A stretch of 64,000 nt of DNA from Hydrangea macrophylla (Eukaryota; Streptophyta; Magnoliopsida; Cornales; Hydrangeaceae): assembly GCA_033977485.1 (NCBI GenBank), contig CM066988.1:30686001-30750000 (forward strand), written 5' to 3'. Shown here piece by piece: positions 45,484-57,165 of the stretch; position 1 is the first letter of the stretch; each line of letters begins with the position of its first letter. The position numbers were made by a program, and so were the translations under genes. The notes beneath the pieces are model-generated. The model did not search any database and was not told where the DNA came from. It was given only the letters and a program-made list of their open reading frames with translations.

Positions 45484-47538
45484 TGTCGCGACCCATCCCG
45501 CTACGCGCAGAAATAGGACACGTGGCACGCCATCAAGGCTTATCCAATTCCATTAAAGTCAGAATAGCAGCGGAAAATATTATTAAAATCCATTAAAATC
45601 AGAGTTATAAAAAGTTTTGTTCAATTGAAACCTATCCAAAGGAACACAGTTTTGAAAACAGAGGTTCAGTCGACTGTGCTAGGGTCCAGTTGACTGTCCC
45701 TGGCAGAAACCAAAACTCACATTTCTCAATAGAGGTCCAGTCGACTGATCAGGGAACCCAGTCGACTGCACTGGTTACTATTTGGATCAGTAGCTAAAAT
45801 AGCACAGTGTCTAGTCGACTGATGTAGGGTCTAGTCGACTGCTCCTATTACTATTCACTTTTAGTCTCTAAACCCCACGGGATCTAGTCGACCGCTTCAT
45901 GGTCCAGTCGACTGCTCCCCTGCTGGGTAGCCCTGTGTGAAATTATACAACTCATGCTTCTCCACCTCAATAATAACTACAACTACCACTGAATTGCAAC
46001 ATTTTAAAACACAACTACAGAAGTTTAATTACAAGATTTCCATACTACGGAACTAATCCATGAATTCTATTACAACGTTTGAAAATTTACCAATCCTTAC
46101 ACAAGTTTAGGATTTAAACAAAAACATATACAATTGTGGTTTCCCGGCGTTCCTCGGCCTCACTCATCACGCTTCTTCTTGTCTTTCTTCTTACTTGCAA
46201 TGGAGTAAATCTCTACTGCTCAGCTATATGATGAGTGCACAAGTCTAACATATGCAATATATAACAAAACATGCTTTAATCTCATAAATCATATCAATAG
46301 TCTCTAGGGAGAAAAGTACCCCTTCATCCAGTAGCGGCAAGTCCAAGCTTAAACCGCGATATCAATGGCTAGTCCAAGCCTACAACCATTACATCCCCCA
46401 CAAGTGTCATGGCAAGTCCAAGCCTTAAACCATGCACAGTAGCCGTCATTACTAAAATTCTCAAACAACGAGAAGCTTACTCTGGCATGAATTTGTATAA
46501 GACCCCCCTTTGACCCACATAGACAACACAACGTTCTCACGTAAATTTAGACATGCTTTTCACAATTTAGCGCGTGTATAATTAACGGGCCTACAAATAA
46601 CACATAGATTGTGCCGGGATCTCAATTTCGTCATCGAAATATAAAACATGTATTTCTCTATATTTCACAAGTTAGAACTTCATACCTCGTGCGATTTCCC
46701 CCAAACTTTGAAGGATCGACTAGGAGGCCAATTAATCGTCGGATTTCGAATTTGAGACGATTCCTACAAGTTTTACTGAGTTTTTCTCAAAAGTCTAGAA
46801 TTAAGATTTTTTACAAAAATTGGCCAAACACGGCCTAAGTAGTATCAGAACGTAGATCTTACCTCCACGAGTTCAAATCTTGAATTTGGTGAAAATCAGA
46901 TAGACGAAAGGTCGCCGATCGTCGTCGCAAAGCCCGTTGGCTCCAATCTTCCTTCTCTCTCCTCTCTCTAGATATTTTTTAACTTTTTAAGAAGTGAAAT
47001 CTTATCCTCAACTATTTATAGAAAATCTTTTCGGAATTTGTGTTTACCTTTCCGCAAGTTTCTCAAAACTTCTAATTAACCCCTGAAACTTTGCACACGT
47101 CCATTTTATGTCTTTACGAGTGAAAATTATAAATTTCAATAGTTTTCGACTAAGTCTCGTTTGGGTCCAAAAATAACGCCCGAAAACTAAATTATGTGGA
47201 ATCTCTACATCACCTGCCTTTTTATTTAACGTGTCACTCACGTTCTCACCACAGTTCTCAAATAGTATATAACAATATCAAAATTACCAGAAATTACACT
47301 ACACAGTATAATTCACTATTCACAAAGTACCGTATAAGTCAAATAACATTTAAATCATATAAATGTCATTTACTCGTGCCAATGAAAATCTCAATTACCA
47401 ATTTCCTCGTGTCCTTACTGACACCTCACCGTTGACCACAATCAACCACTTATCCTCATTTATCATATATAGATGATAAATTTGTAAAATTTCACATCAT
47501 TCATGATAAAACTATGAAATTCTGGAATGGGCATGACA
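45484..47538 (-). repeat. 5' LTR of the Tekay/Del-like element
   Basis: 2055 bp, ends TG...CA. Its palindrome array (45667-45914) has the same positions as in the other LTR but more decay. Confidence 0.93.
45667..45914. repeat. Paired CAGTCGACTG array, right LTR
   Basis: Eight copies lie at 45667/45687, 45738/45759, 45812/45832 and 45885/45905. Four have single or double changes (CAGTTGACTG, two TAGTCGACTG, one TAGTCGACCG). Most are C to T, as expected from loss of methylated cytosine, while the spacing is unchanged. Confidence 0.93.
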
Positions 47539-47543
47539 CCCTC

Positions 47544-48483
47544 ATACGCGAGGTAATGTTTCTCTCCTTTCTCTTCTCTCTCCCTTCTCTCTATCTCCCT
47601 CTCTCCATTCTCTCTTAGACTACAACAGCCAAGCATGGTGGAACAACCCATTTTGGGGTTTGTTAAACTAAGGTATGAGGTTTGGAAGTCTAAAGCTTTA
47701 AAATAATGTCAAAAATAAATTTCTACTGAAATTAGAAATTGGGTCTTAAATTTTTGGAGCAACAATGAATCTTGATTTGGAATGTTGATTTTTATTGAAC
47801 TTGAAAATGATGATCTAAGGTCTTAAGTGCCATGGTACTGGGTTTCATGATTTGGGGGTAAAAGAAATACTTGAAAATGATGATCTAAGGTCTTAAGTGC
47901 CATGGTACTGGGTTTCATGATTTGGGGGTAAAAGAAATTCTCTGTTTTTTGTCAATGTTGAAGTAATTAGATAAGTGATATTTACCTTCTTTTTTTTTGG
48001 GGAGGGGGGGGGGGGGGGGGGGGGGGGGGTGTAAATTGTGCCAGTCATACCTAAACCAATTTATTTAGGGACAATTTGAGAAGTTAGCTCTAGTTTTCTA
48101 AGTTAGCGAATTCCTTTTGTAAATCTAAATGTTTGGTGAATGACTAATTTTTGGACAAGATTCTGTATGGTGTCTAATTTCCGTTAAAATTGGATCTAAT
48201 AACATAACCTTAGTTCATTAGGCAACCAAATAAAGCAAGACCAAGAATGAATCGGATTTTATTTTAGGTATTGCAAAACAAGCCCTTGCTTTAGATTCTT
48301 GAGTATACACACAAGTATCGGGTCTGGTAAACACTCCATCAGTCCATCTCACTTTAGATGTCATATATATTCTCACCTGACATTAATAAATGTCACCTAT
48401 TATCTTCAACTACTCCCATAAGCTAGTCCCATGTATGATCTGCCATTTATACCTTCACTCTTCACCTAGTAACCCATAGAATT

Positions 48484-48547
<64 letters not shown>

Positions 48548-49154
48548 CAGCTCAATGACAGGGCTGATATACTAATGTACGTATGTTGTGTTGATTAAAT
48601 TGAAATGACTAAAAATCAAGTTTATTTGCCAACACTACCACTCTCCGCTATTCAAAGTTGTTCTTCCTAATACCAAACACTTCCCACTATAATGTATATA
48701 TTGACTTTTAAACTCCAATTATCCCTTGTGAATAGTTGGCCTCAATTATAGATAAAAATAAATAAAAAAATATTCTATGATTATAACCATGTGTGAACAA
48801 TGTTTAGTATCCGCTTCTTCTACAGTTAACATGGTTATCCAACTAAACAATTTACTCTGATTTCAACATAAATGATTTTTTTAATACTGTTTTCATCCCC
48901 TTTTGTTGGAAGTATTAGGTAGTTGGCAGCTCTTCATAACTAAAGAAAAGAATATTAGGTTGTGAATTTTGATTGATTGTTATTGATTTGTTATCTGTTT
49001 TAGTAGTGATGGGGAAAGTGAACCGTCTTTCATGCATTGTATTTTCTCTTTTACAGTACTACTTTGGATGAATAAAGTACTAGTTGCAGCTATATTCACC
49101 GGGGGGGGGGGGGGGGAGGTGTGTGGTTATGAAAAATAAAACTTACACTCATGA
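47544..49154. other. CACTA non-coding region (probable first intron)
   Basis: It starts with a likely donor (GAG|GTAATG at 47552). It contains CT-rich runs (47560-47612), an exact 60 bp tandem duplication (47809-47868 and 47869-47928), a G run of about 26 (48004-48029), a CT microsatellite (about 48489-48543) and a second G run (49101-49116). No coding sequence is present, so the N-terminal and catalytic part of the transposase seems to be missing. Confidence 0.6.
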
Positions 49155-51086
49155 AATAAAAGGTCCATCTTGTTTGACTTGGAATACTGGAGCTCTAATC
49201 TAGTTCGACATGCTCTTGATGTGATGCACACCGAGAAGAATGTTGCAGAGCATTTAATTTGCGTAATCCTAGATGATAGCAAAACGAAGGATACAGTAAG
49301 TGCACGTTTAGATATGAAGGATTCCGGCATATATAGTGGCCAGTGGATGCAAGTAGACGACCACACATGGAGACTGATAAAACCAAAAGCATCATTTCAC
49401 TTGGAAAAAGATGAGAAACGATAATTTTGCCAAATTTTGAAAGACTTGAAGCTCCCAACTAGTTTTTCATCTAACCTGAGCAACATTGTCACTCTTAATC
49501 CAACCAGTTTGCATTCATTGAAGTCGCATGATTATCATGTTATTTTGCAATATTTGATACCTGTGTTGCTTCAACATGCCTTTCTAAAACACCAAGATTG
49601 GCGAAGAGCTATTCAACAGTTAAGCTTATTCTTTAACCTATTGTGCTCAAAAGTGTTGATTCGAAAGGATATCCAAATAGCCAAATACATGGTTGCAGAG
49701 GCACTGTGTGTGTTGGAAAAATACTTACCCCCATCATTTTTTGATATTAGTATCCACCTCATAGTGCATCTTGTGGATGAAGCATTGGTTTTTGGACCCG
49801 TCGGACCTCGGTTGATGTATCCTTTTGAGCAGTAAACTCATTTTCTTGTATTACTTCATCCTTAGTGACCTACCGAACCTTATATATTGTGGACTTATAT
49901 ATTTTTTCTATTTATATGAATAGGCAAATGAGGGAATTTAAAGACATACCTAGCAATAAGAGGTACGTTGAAGGGTCTATTGCAGAGTCTTATGTTATTA
50001 GAGAATCCGTTAAGTATTGCATGGAATACATGCCGAATCCACTTGATGGAAATCACAAACGTACTCGTGAAGCCTTTTTAGAGGAAAATGGCAAGTTCTC
50101 CGACAAAGGGCCTTTGCTCGACGATAAAACTGTAATGTTGGAACCTACACAATTTCAACAATTACGTCGATGGGTGCTATTTCGATTTAACATTCACGGA
50201 CTGAACAAATACTACAGGTTAGAGTCCTTGTAAAATATTTGTTGAAGTCCACATATAACTACTAACATTAAAACTTTTATTTACAAATTTCAGTGAGTAT
50301 AAAGAGTTTGTGAACTCCACTTCTTGTGGTAAAGGAAAGGGGATTGGAAAGACAAAAGTAGAGTTACAAACTTCTTTCATCCCTTGGATACATGATAAGG
50401 TATTATTTTGTTAGTTACAAACATGTGCCAATTATTAGTTAGGTTCAGAAAAGACTTACGAATATATTTTCATTGAACAATTGTTGTCTTCTCAAGAGAC
50501 ACAAGCAAAGGCTATGTTGTGGCGGTTAGTTCAAGGGCCAAGCCACACGGTTAAAACATACAAAAAGTACTGCGTTAATGGCTTTGTATTCTCTCCTAAG
50601 TCTCACGACGAAACTGTTGTCACGCAAGATAGCGGTGTTTGCATGAAGGCTTGGACTCAATTTAGGGCCAAAAAAGGTGATAAAAGGCTCAAGGATGCTT
50701 GGACTATGTGGTATGGTGTTATCAAACAAATAATTGAGTTAGACTACATAATATTTAAAGAGTTGGTGTTTTATTGCGACTGGGTAAGAGTGGAGGACAA
50801 GACCAATGGTTGTAAACACTGCTCGGACTCTAACTTGGTGATGGTTAATTTTGATAAGTTCAAGAGTTCCAGTAATGAGCTAGACAAGCCTGTCATTCTT
50901 GCTTCTGAGGCCAGTCAAGTGTTCTATTCAAAAGACCTTAAAAATCCCAATTGGTGGGTGGTTATATATTCACCGAGGAGATTGACCAGTCGAGTAGATG
51001 AGTTAGAGATACCAACAGTCTTCCAATCAACTCTTGAAGACCAACCTCATTTGGAAAATCTGTTGAAGCAGCATGGCTCTGCCTAG
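49155..51086 (+). pseudogene. TNP2/TNPD-like CACTA transposase, C-terminal part only
   Basis: The segment opens with the family motif around RHALDVMHTEKNVAEHL, then the DUF4218-type stretch FFDISIHLIVHLVDEA...GPRLMYPFE. A TAA at 49422-49424 interrupts it. Further exons follow with GT/AG borders. The exon at about 49924-50216 carries a VEGSIAESYVIRE motif, and the short exon 50294-50398 comes next. The last, about 50480-51086, carries the DUF4216-type end FYCDWVRVEDKT and VFYSKDLKNPNWWVVIYSP. The large upstream Transposase_21 region with the catalytic residues is absent. Confidence 0.8.
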
Positions 51087-51259
51087 TTTTTTTTTTTTTT
51101 GGAAATATTACATGTATATTGGATTGAAATGCCTTTTGTTCTATTACTTTTTGTGCATTATTAATAGCCTCTATTTCTTAATCTCATATCTAGTTGTTGC
51201 TATGTGAAATACTTGGTTGTTGCTAACACATTGTATTCCAATGATAGGCATTCAAAAGT

Positions 51260-52793
51260 ATGTCATCAAGTGTAGGTAATCCTAACCCGAGTTTATCTCA
51301 CCCATCTTCTTCTGACCTATCTGCATCTGAGTCATTAAGAGGCAAAGCCACAAAGGGAAAAATGAAAGTCATAATCGAAGAGGATGGGTCTTTCGTGGGT
51401 GAGTACACAAAGGTATGGAGTACTCGGACAAGAGATTTTGTAAGAGCTCTCATTCCCATTAGCTACGTAGATATTAGAAAAGTGCCAAAGAATTTCAAAG
51501 ATGATGTTTGGAATTCCTTGATTGTAAGTTTTTGTTTATAAGCTCTGAGTTCCAAATATTGTCTTACTTTAATTATATCATATATGTTTAACATTACTAT
51601 TCTATTCATCAATTAGGGTGAATTTCAATTAAATGTTCCACCAGCTGTGGCTCACCCGTTGGCGGAACAGGCATGGCCCCAAAAATTTAGGACCTGGAAA
51701 GCTTCCTTGCGGGCCCTTTTGAAGAAGGGTAATTTTAGTGACGGAGGTCCAAAAGGTGTTGATCCAATTAATTGGAAAAAGTTTGTAGAAAATGAGAGTC
51801 ATCCAAAAAAGCAGGAGCAAACTCTTACAAACTCTAGCAATCGAAAACATTTGAAGTATGGACACACTCTTGGGCGTCGTTCCTATGCTCAGACACATTT
51901 TTTAATGGTTCGTATCATTGCTTACACTTTTTAATTTTAGCAACTTTTCTATAACTAACTCATTAAATTTCAATGTCTAGAACCAAGAAAATCCTGGAAC
52001 CCAAGTTAGTCGTGTAGACAAATGGTTGGCGGCTCATGAGCATAATGATGGGACTGTGTTGGAGAGTGCTAAAAGTATATATGTAAGTAACATAATTGTT
52101 TGTTTGAGTTGTTTTAATTTTAGGATAGTTTGTATTTTGTGTTATCTAAATTTTGACATTTGAATACTATAGGATGAAGTGAAGGCTGCTGGAAGTAGAA
52201 GAAAAAGTAGAAGTTTGAATAGCAAGGACATGTGTGAAGACCTTGAGAGTGATGAGTTAGCAGAAGTATTTAGGAAGGAATGCAAGGGAGGAGTTCGTGG
52301 AGTGGGTTCCCACATCTCTAAGAAGCAACTAGTTCAACTTGGTGTGGCAAAATAAAAAATTGGACTAAAAGATAAGGCAAATAAAGAGGATGCCTCATTC
52401 AAGGGTGAAATTATTTCAAGACTCAACAATTTTGAGGATAAAATTGAGTTTTTAGTGTCAAAATTAGAAGCTGTGAGTAACCCGCCATTGGTGAGTACGC
52501 CCTTAAGTGATCTTGGTTCGAATTCAGTTAATCGTTCAACTCATTTGGCTCAAAACTTGAGCAATGTTTTTCCCACAACGGACATTCCACATTTTTCTCA
52601 TTCTATGCCTACTCCCTCCGGCAAACCCTCAGTTATCTTATGTGATAAGTTTGGTAAAGAGTTGGTAAAGGGCTATGTTGAGACGAATGCTACAGCTAAC
52701 ATGTGTCACTTCAAACTCGTTAGTAAAACCGAAAAGAAGGTTTATATCGAGGAAGTAATGCAGCCCGATGAATGTTTGTGGGACCCTCCCTAG
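51260..52793 (+). pseudogene. TNPA-like CACTA DNA-binding protein (Ptta/En/Spm family)
   Basis: Four exons are inferred from borders and frame: 51260-51523, about 51619-51906, about 51981-52082 and about 52174-52793. Features include a Ser-rich N-terminus, the segment around DVRK-like VDIRKVPKNFKDDVWNSL, a basic stretch with RKHLKYGHTLGRRSYAQTH typical of Transposase_24, and a predicted coiled coil near FKGEIISRLNNFEDKIEFL. A TAA at 52353-52355 breaks the last exon, which then continues in the same frame to a stop at 52791-52793. The family binds the subterminal repeats. Confidence 0.75.
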
Positions 52794-53164
52794 AATGGCC
52801 ACGAGACTTTGGCAGGCTTTATTGAAGGGGGGTACGTGACATGGCTCGAGTATTGGTTAAATTATGTTTAAAAAGATTGAATGTTGATGGATGTAGTTTT
52901 ATATAACTACTTAAATTTCAAATATGTTATGTTTTTTAGTTTAGGTTTCAGTGGAACAACTCTTTAAATTTCCGACTTTGTTAGCCATGTATGAACTCTT
53001 TACTTATGATTATTATGTATTATTTTTGTTGTTTTGGGTATAAAAATGTTGGTTAGGCATGGATATAGATTAATCTTGTTATTTTTTGTGTTTGGTATAG
53101 ATTAATATGCTTGTTAATTAGGTGAAGAAAATAAATTTGGGAAGCATATAAATAAATAAATAAT

Positions 53165-53472
53165 TTTTTTTATTTACGCATATTACTAACGGATATATCC
53201 GTTAGTAATAGTTGACAAACCGTTAGTATTCAAAATAAATCTTTTTTAAAATTGGCTGAAATAACCGTTAGTAAGTTTCTTTTTAACGGATATATCCGTT
53301 AGAAATTTCTTCATTTTCTAACGGATTTACTGACGGATATATCTGTTAGTAAATCCATTAGTAATATTACTAACGCTAAAATACTAACGGATATATCCGT
53401 TAGTATAAATATTACTAACGGATATATTACTAACGGATATATCCGTTAGTAATGAGGCCATATGGTGTAGTG
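53165..53472. repeat. CACTA right subterminal repeats and terminus
   Basis: Several copies of CTAACGGATATATCCGTTAG and half copies (CCGTTAGTA) lie in both orientations. The terminal CCATATGGTGTAGTG is at 53458-53472. Confidence 0.88.
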
Positions 53473-53475
53473 AAT

Positions 53476-53698
53476 TCCCTGCCTACTAATGTCAGTTCAA
53501 CTAACTTGACCTCTTTCCTAGACATACCCCATAGAACGGAATTCACATCTTCTCCCTTGGGAGGTATGCTAAAGTAGTGCCATCAAATGTCTTCTTCATG
53601 GCACAATCGCAAGTCATAAGGAAAATGGTGTAGAATCCTCATTACAGGGAGACTACATGGCTCACACATCAATGAAATAGGGATTAATATATTGCTCT
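53476..53698 (-). repeat. Copia remnant, minus strand, middle piece
   Basis: The reverse complement aligns in blocks with 16480-16680 (for example AACTAACTTGACC and GGCTCA...ACA). It is bounded by the CACTA element on the left and by the hAT target duplication on the right. Confidence 0.55.
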
Positions 53699-53700
53699 TA

Positions 53701-53865
53701 GGGCTGCACATGGGTCGGGTTGGGTCGGGTCTTTGCAGACCCAGAACCGACCCGATTATGAATGGTTCTCATGTTTGAGACCCAGACCCAACCCGATGAT
53801 CTTTGGACCCGACCCAACCCGGCCCAGTCACTTTGGTTCGGGTCGGGTCGGGTCTGGGTCACAAC
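53701..53865. repeat. hAT left subterminal array
   Basis: GGGTCGGGT and its complement are repeated in both orientations, followed by T-rich tracts to 54000 and an ATT microsatellite (about 54000-54031). Confidence 0.85.
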
Positions 53866-53999
53866 CCAATTTTTTTTTTTTTTTTAAATAATTTTTTTTT
53901 TTTTTTAAAATAAATTTTTTTTTAAAATAAATTTTTTTTTTTTAAATAGATTTTTTTTTAATAAATTTTTTTATTTAATTTAAGTTTTTTTTTTAACTA

Positions 54000-54032
<33 letters not shown>

Positions 54033-54231
54033 GTATATTAGACAGGCACTAATTCCTCAAAATAATACCACCATATTAGACAGGCATATCAATCACGTTA
54101 ATTTGGATACAGGATTGAACCTGTATGTATCTTGAAAACTGTTTTGACAACTTAAGATGACAATTCACCATCCAAAGAAGAAAAAAAAAAAAGAAAAAAA
54201 AAAAACCAAAACAACCAAAATTACACATCTA

Positions 54232-54520
54232 TCATAGAGAAGTAGATAAAGGCAAGTAAATGAGTGAAGAAACAACCAAAACACAGTGCCATCCACCCCC
54301 ATATATCTTGTCAAATTCCTGCAAATTAAAAAAAAAAACATTCCCTAACATTGCATTTTGGTCAAAGGACCTTGAACATTTTAGTGTATTACGGCCATAA
54401 GAGGATATATGTTTGTATTGCCATAAGCAACACTTGATTGAGCAAGTGATGTAAATTACACATCTATCATAGAGAAGTAGATAAAAGCCGCAAGTAAATG
54501 AGTGAAGAAACAACCAAAAT
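54232..54520. repeat. Direct duplication inside the hAT 3' region
   Basis: The block ATTACACATCTATCATAGAG and the following 50 or so bases occur at about 54220-54275 and again at about 54453-54520. Confidence 0.7.
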
Positions 54521-55027
54521 TAAATATTGCAAATGTTTTGCCCATTATGCTAAATACAGAATAGTGACAAATTGGGCAATACAAAGTGTTCCTTGAACAA
54601 TATCAGCAAAAGAAAATGATCATATAATTCACATCGGTGTAGAATTTGAATAGCATTGATCACTTGACCAAAGAACCAAAAACAAAAAAACAAGATGGCG
54701 GTCCTATACAATAACCACGTAATTATTCAGGTATTAAGAAACCAAAGTTTCTAGAACATAAGTCATCACACCCAAATCCAAGCAAGTGAAAATCCGTAGC
54801 CACCTCCTCAAAGACTGAAGCTCCAACAAAAAAGAAGAAGGAATTATTAGAAGCATTTAAAAGCAATGAGGTAAAAGACACAAACAAATGTCAATCACCT
54901 ACCTCAGATTAACGACATGTGGAAATGCATCAGTAAGATCAGAAGCTTCCAATGTAACTACAAACAAAAAGAGGAAAAATTAGTATAATAATAAAAATAA
55001 AGAAAAAATTACTTAGTAAAGAAAAAA

Positions 55028-57022
55028 TTACTTACCCAACTCAAAGTCATCAAACTCTTCAAATTTTTCCTCACTTCCAACCGGGAGAGGTGAAGCTCGT
55101 AGCCAATCTTGTGTACAAACCAAGCCCTCCACAACTTTAGGTGCTAGGGAACTACGAAACTGGTCCAATACGCGACCTCCGGTGCTGAAGGCGGATTCTG
55201 AAGCAACGGTGGAGATCGGTATAGCAAAAATATCTCTTGCCACTTGGGCAAGTATCCTATACTTGGAACAATTCAACTTCCACCATCCCAACACTTCAAA
55301 ATTCTCATTCCCCTTTTGAAACCCTTCGTCAAGATATCGATCTACCTCAGATTTAGAACTAGCATTTTCTTCTTCTTCCAATTCTTTCAAAAACTCAAGT
55401 TGAAGTGAAGTGTCATTTTGACCTAGATCAAGATCCATATCACTTGGACATTGAGTCCTTACTAGCGGAGAAGTAGAAGTAGAGTCGAGCAATTGATAGT
55501 GCTTGTACAAATCGATAACTAAGTCTTTCACTTTCTTAACCAAGGCATTCACCTTCTCTAAGTCATAAAGTCTACGATAGCAAAAGTTCACATATTTCAA
55601 CTTGTAACGTGGATCTAACACCACGGCAACTAATAACATCATATTCATTTTGTCCAAACTCCCCCAATACTTGTCAAACTTTTGCTTCATTTTCAATGCC
55701 ATTCTACATAGACTAAAATCCTCACTTCTTGTCCAATCACTTAAAATTTTTTCTATTTGACAAACCTCGTGGAAATAGGTATTTGATGTCACATATAATG
55801 ACCCGGACATGCGCTTGGTAGCATCATAAAAGCTTTTCAAGAACTTAACCAACACCTTTGCATAGTCCCAATTAATCTCATTAGGAACCGCGCCCACGAG
55901 ATCAGAAGAGAAATGTGAATCTTCCTCATTCAAACGTTCAAATGCCTTTTGGAACTTCAATGCGCTTTCTAGCATAAGATATGTAGAGTTCCATCTAGTT
56001 GGTACATCCAAGCACAAACTGCTTTTTGATTCGATTCTCTCTTTCTCACAACACATCTTAAATTGTTGTGACCTTTGTGGAGAACTCCTAATGTACCTAA
56101 CCGCACCACGAATTCGTGATATTGAATCCTTCCCTTCTTCTATTCCATCTCTCACAATCAAATTTAATATGTGGGCACAACATCTAACATGGAAATGCTC
56201 ACCACCTAGAACAAACCCATTTCTCTTTATTATCTTTTTCTTCAAGTTGGAAATAGCAGTGTCATTGGCGCTAGCATTATCAACCGTAATTGTGAAGACC
56301 TTTTCTATACCCCATTGAAGCATACACGACTCAATCGCCTGAGCTATTCCCACACCTTTATGATTAGAAATTACAGAAAAGTTGAGGATTCTTTTATGTA
56401 ATTTCCAATCATTGTCAATGAAATGTGCCGTTATACAAATGTAACTAACATTTTGAATCGAAGTCCAACAATCGGTGGTGAGACAAATACGTTGGCTAGA
56501 ATTGGAAAGTGCTTCCTTTAATTTTTTCTTTTCAATCAAGTGTAGATTTACGATATCTCTTGCTATAGTCATCCTTGATAGCATCTTGAATTTAGGTTGC
56601 ATAGAAGCACAAAAATACTTAAATCCTTCAGTCTCAACAAATCTAAAAGGTAATTCATTTACTACTACCAATCTAACTAGCGCCTTTCTACACACCTCTT
56701 GATCAAACTTCCAAACAGTTGATCCACCATCCACTTCTTGTCCCTCATTCTGAGATGATGACAGTTTTTGTCTTTTCTCCTTGTTGCAAGGATACTCATC
56801 GCACCTCTTAAGATGCTTCCATAAGCTACTAGTGCCATTTGCACTTCTACAAGAAAACTTAGTACCGCAATAATTACATTTTGCGGTATTCGGCTCTCCC
56901 CCATCCTCTCTTTCAATTTTCGTGAAATGTTCCCACACCGCCGACCTAGATCTCTTAGTCTTTCTACTAGTTCCCCCTTCTTCAGACGTAGCACCAGTAG
57001 CAGAGAGACTATTAGACTCCAT
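55028..57022 (-). CDS. hAT transposase with BED zinc finger
   Basis: The 664-codon frame starts at the ATG at 57022. A BED zinc finger covers about residues 27-76, with C49, C52, H70 and C74 as metal ligands. An RNase H-like catalytic domain follows, with LTTDCWTS and TVDNASANDTAI. The C-terminal hAT dimerisation region (about 560-645) contains IPISTVASESAFSTGGRVLD. Length and order match plant RICESLEEPER/Tam3-like transposases. The end of the frame overlaps GTTGG|GTAAGT, a good donor. Short exons about 54910-54960 with plausible borders may add some 20 residues, so the true end could differ. It would bind the element's subterminal repeats and catalyse excision and insertion. Confidence 0.93.
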   Translation of the reverse strand: MESNSLSATGATSEEGGTSRKTKRSRSAVWEHFTKIEREDGGEPNTAKCNYCGTKFSCRSANGTSSLWKHLKRCDEYPCNKEKRQKLSSSQNEGQEVDGGSTVWKFDQEVCRKALVRLVVVNELPFRFVETEGFKYFCASMQPKFKMLSRMTIARDIVNLHLIEKKKLKEALSNSSQRICLTTDCWTSIQNVSYICITAHFIDNDWKLHKRILNFSVISNHKGVGIAQAIESCMLQWGIEKVFTITVDNASANDTAISNLKKKIIKRNGFVLGGEHFHVRCCAHILNLIVRDGIEEGKDSISRIRGAVRYIRSSPQRSQQFKMCCEKERIESKSSLCLDVPTRWNSTYLMLESALKFQKAFERLNEEDSHFSSDLVGAVPNEINWDYAKVLVKFLKSFYDATKRMSGSLYVTSNTYFHEVCQIEKILSDWTRSEDFSLCRMALKMKQKFDKYWGSLDKMNMMLLVAVVLDPRYKLKYVNFCYRRLYDLEKVNALVKKVKDLVIDLYKHYQLLDSTSTSPLVRTQCPSDMDLDLGQNDTSLQLEFLKELEEEENASSKSEVDRYLDEGFQKGNENFEVLGWWKLNCSKYRILAQVARDIFAIPISTVASESAFSTGGRVLDQFRSSLAPKVVEGLVCTQDWLRASPLPVGSEEKFEEFDDFELGK

Positions 57023-57045
57023 TTTATAACTGAAAAATCATTGAG

Positions 57046-57165
57046 AATAAAAAAAACCCAATTAGCATTGAGCATTGAGCATTGAGAATAAAAAAAACCC
57101 AATTAGCATTGAGCATTGAGCTTTGAGAATAAAAAACCCAACTCACAATGGATTAATTAGCATTA
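57046..57165. repeat. AGCATTGAG tandem repeats upstream of the hAT transposase
   Basis: Blocks of GAATAAAAAAAACCCAATTA followed by repeated GCATTGA occur three times in the transposase leader. Related words recur near 58205 and 58508. Confidence 0.7.

Larger units (their letters stand above)
38724..47538 (-). mobile_element. Tekay/Del-like chromovirus (Ty3/gypsy), complete but disabled
   Basis: Two LTRs (38724-40724 and 45484-47538) bound an internal region with gag, protease, reverse transcriptase, RNase H, integrase and a chromodomain-like end, all on the minus strand. CCCTC occurs immediately outside both ends (38719-38723 and 47539-47543), proving the boundaries. The primer-binding site lies next to the right LTR (45467-45478, complement of TGGTATCAGAGC, initiator-methionine tRNA). 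A purine tract (GGAGGGGAGAG on the minus strand, 40726-40736) lies next to the left LTR. Confidence 0.95.
38227..53472 (+). mobile_element. CACTA (En/Spm) DNA transposon carrying a nested gypsy element
   Basis: The right end reads CCATATGGTGTAGTG, the complement of CACTACACCATATGG. The left end (TACTCTTCGACCATATGG at 38227) is a decayed form of the same. AAT flanks both sides (38224-38226 and 53473-53475), the 3-bp duplication expected of CACTA elements. Dense CTAACGGATATATCCGTTAG palindromes lie just inside both ends. Two genes in the usual order remain: a truncated TNP2/TNPD-like transposase and a TNPA-like protein. Without the nested gypsy element it would be about 6.4 kb. The missing catalytic part and the stops make it non-autonomous. 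Confidence 0.85.

Noticed and set aside
48004..48029. G homopolymer as a G-quadruplex regulator
   Set aside because: It is a single uninterrupted run in a dead element. Slippage or assembly error is the simpler reading.
53165..53460. GATATATC palindromes as part of the LTR array phenomenon
   Set aside because: Subterminal repeats are a normal part of CACTA elements and have a known role, so they are listed separately.
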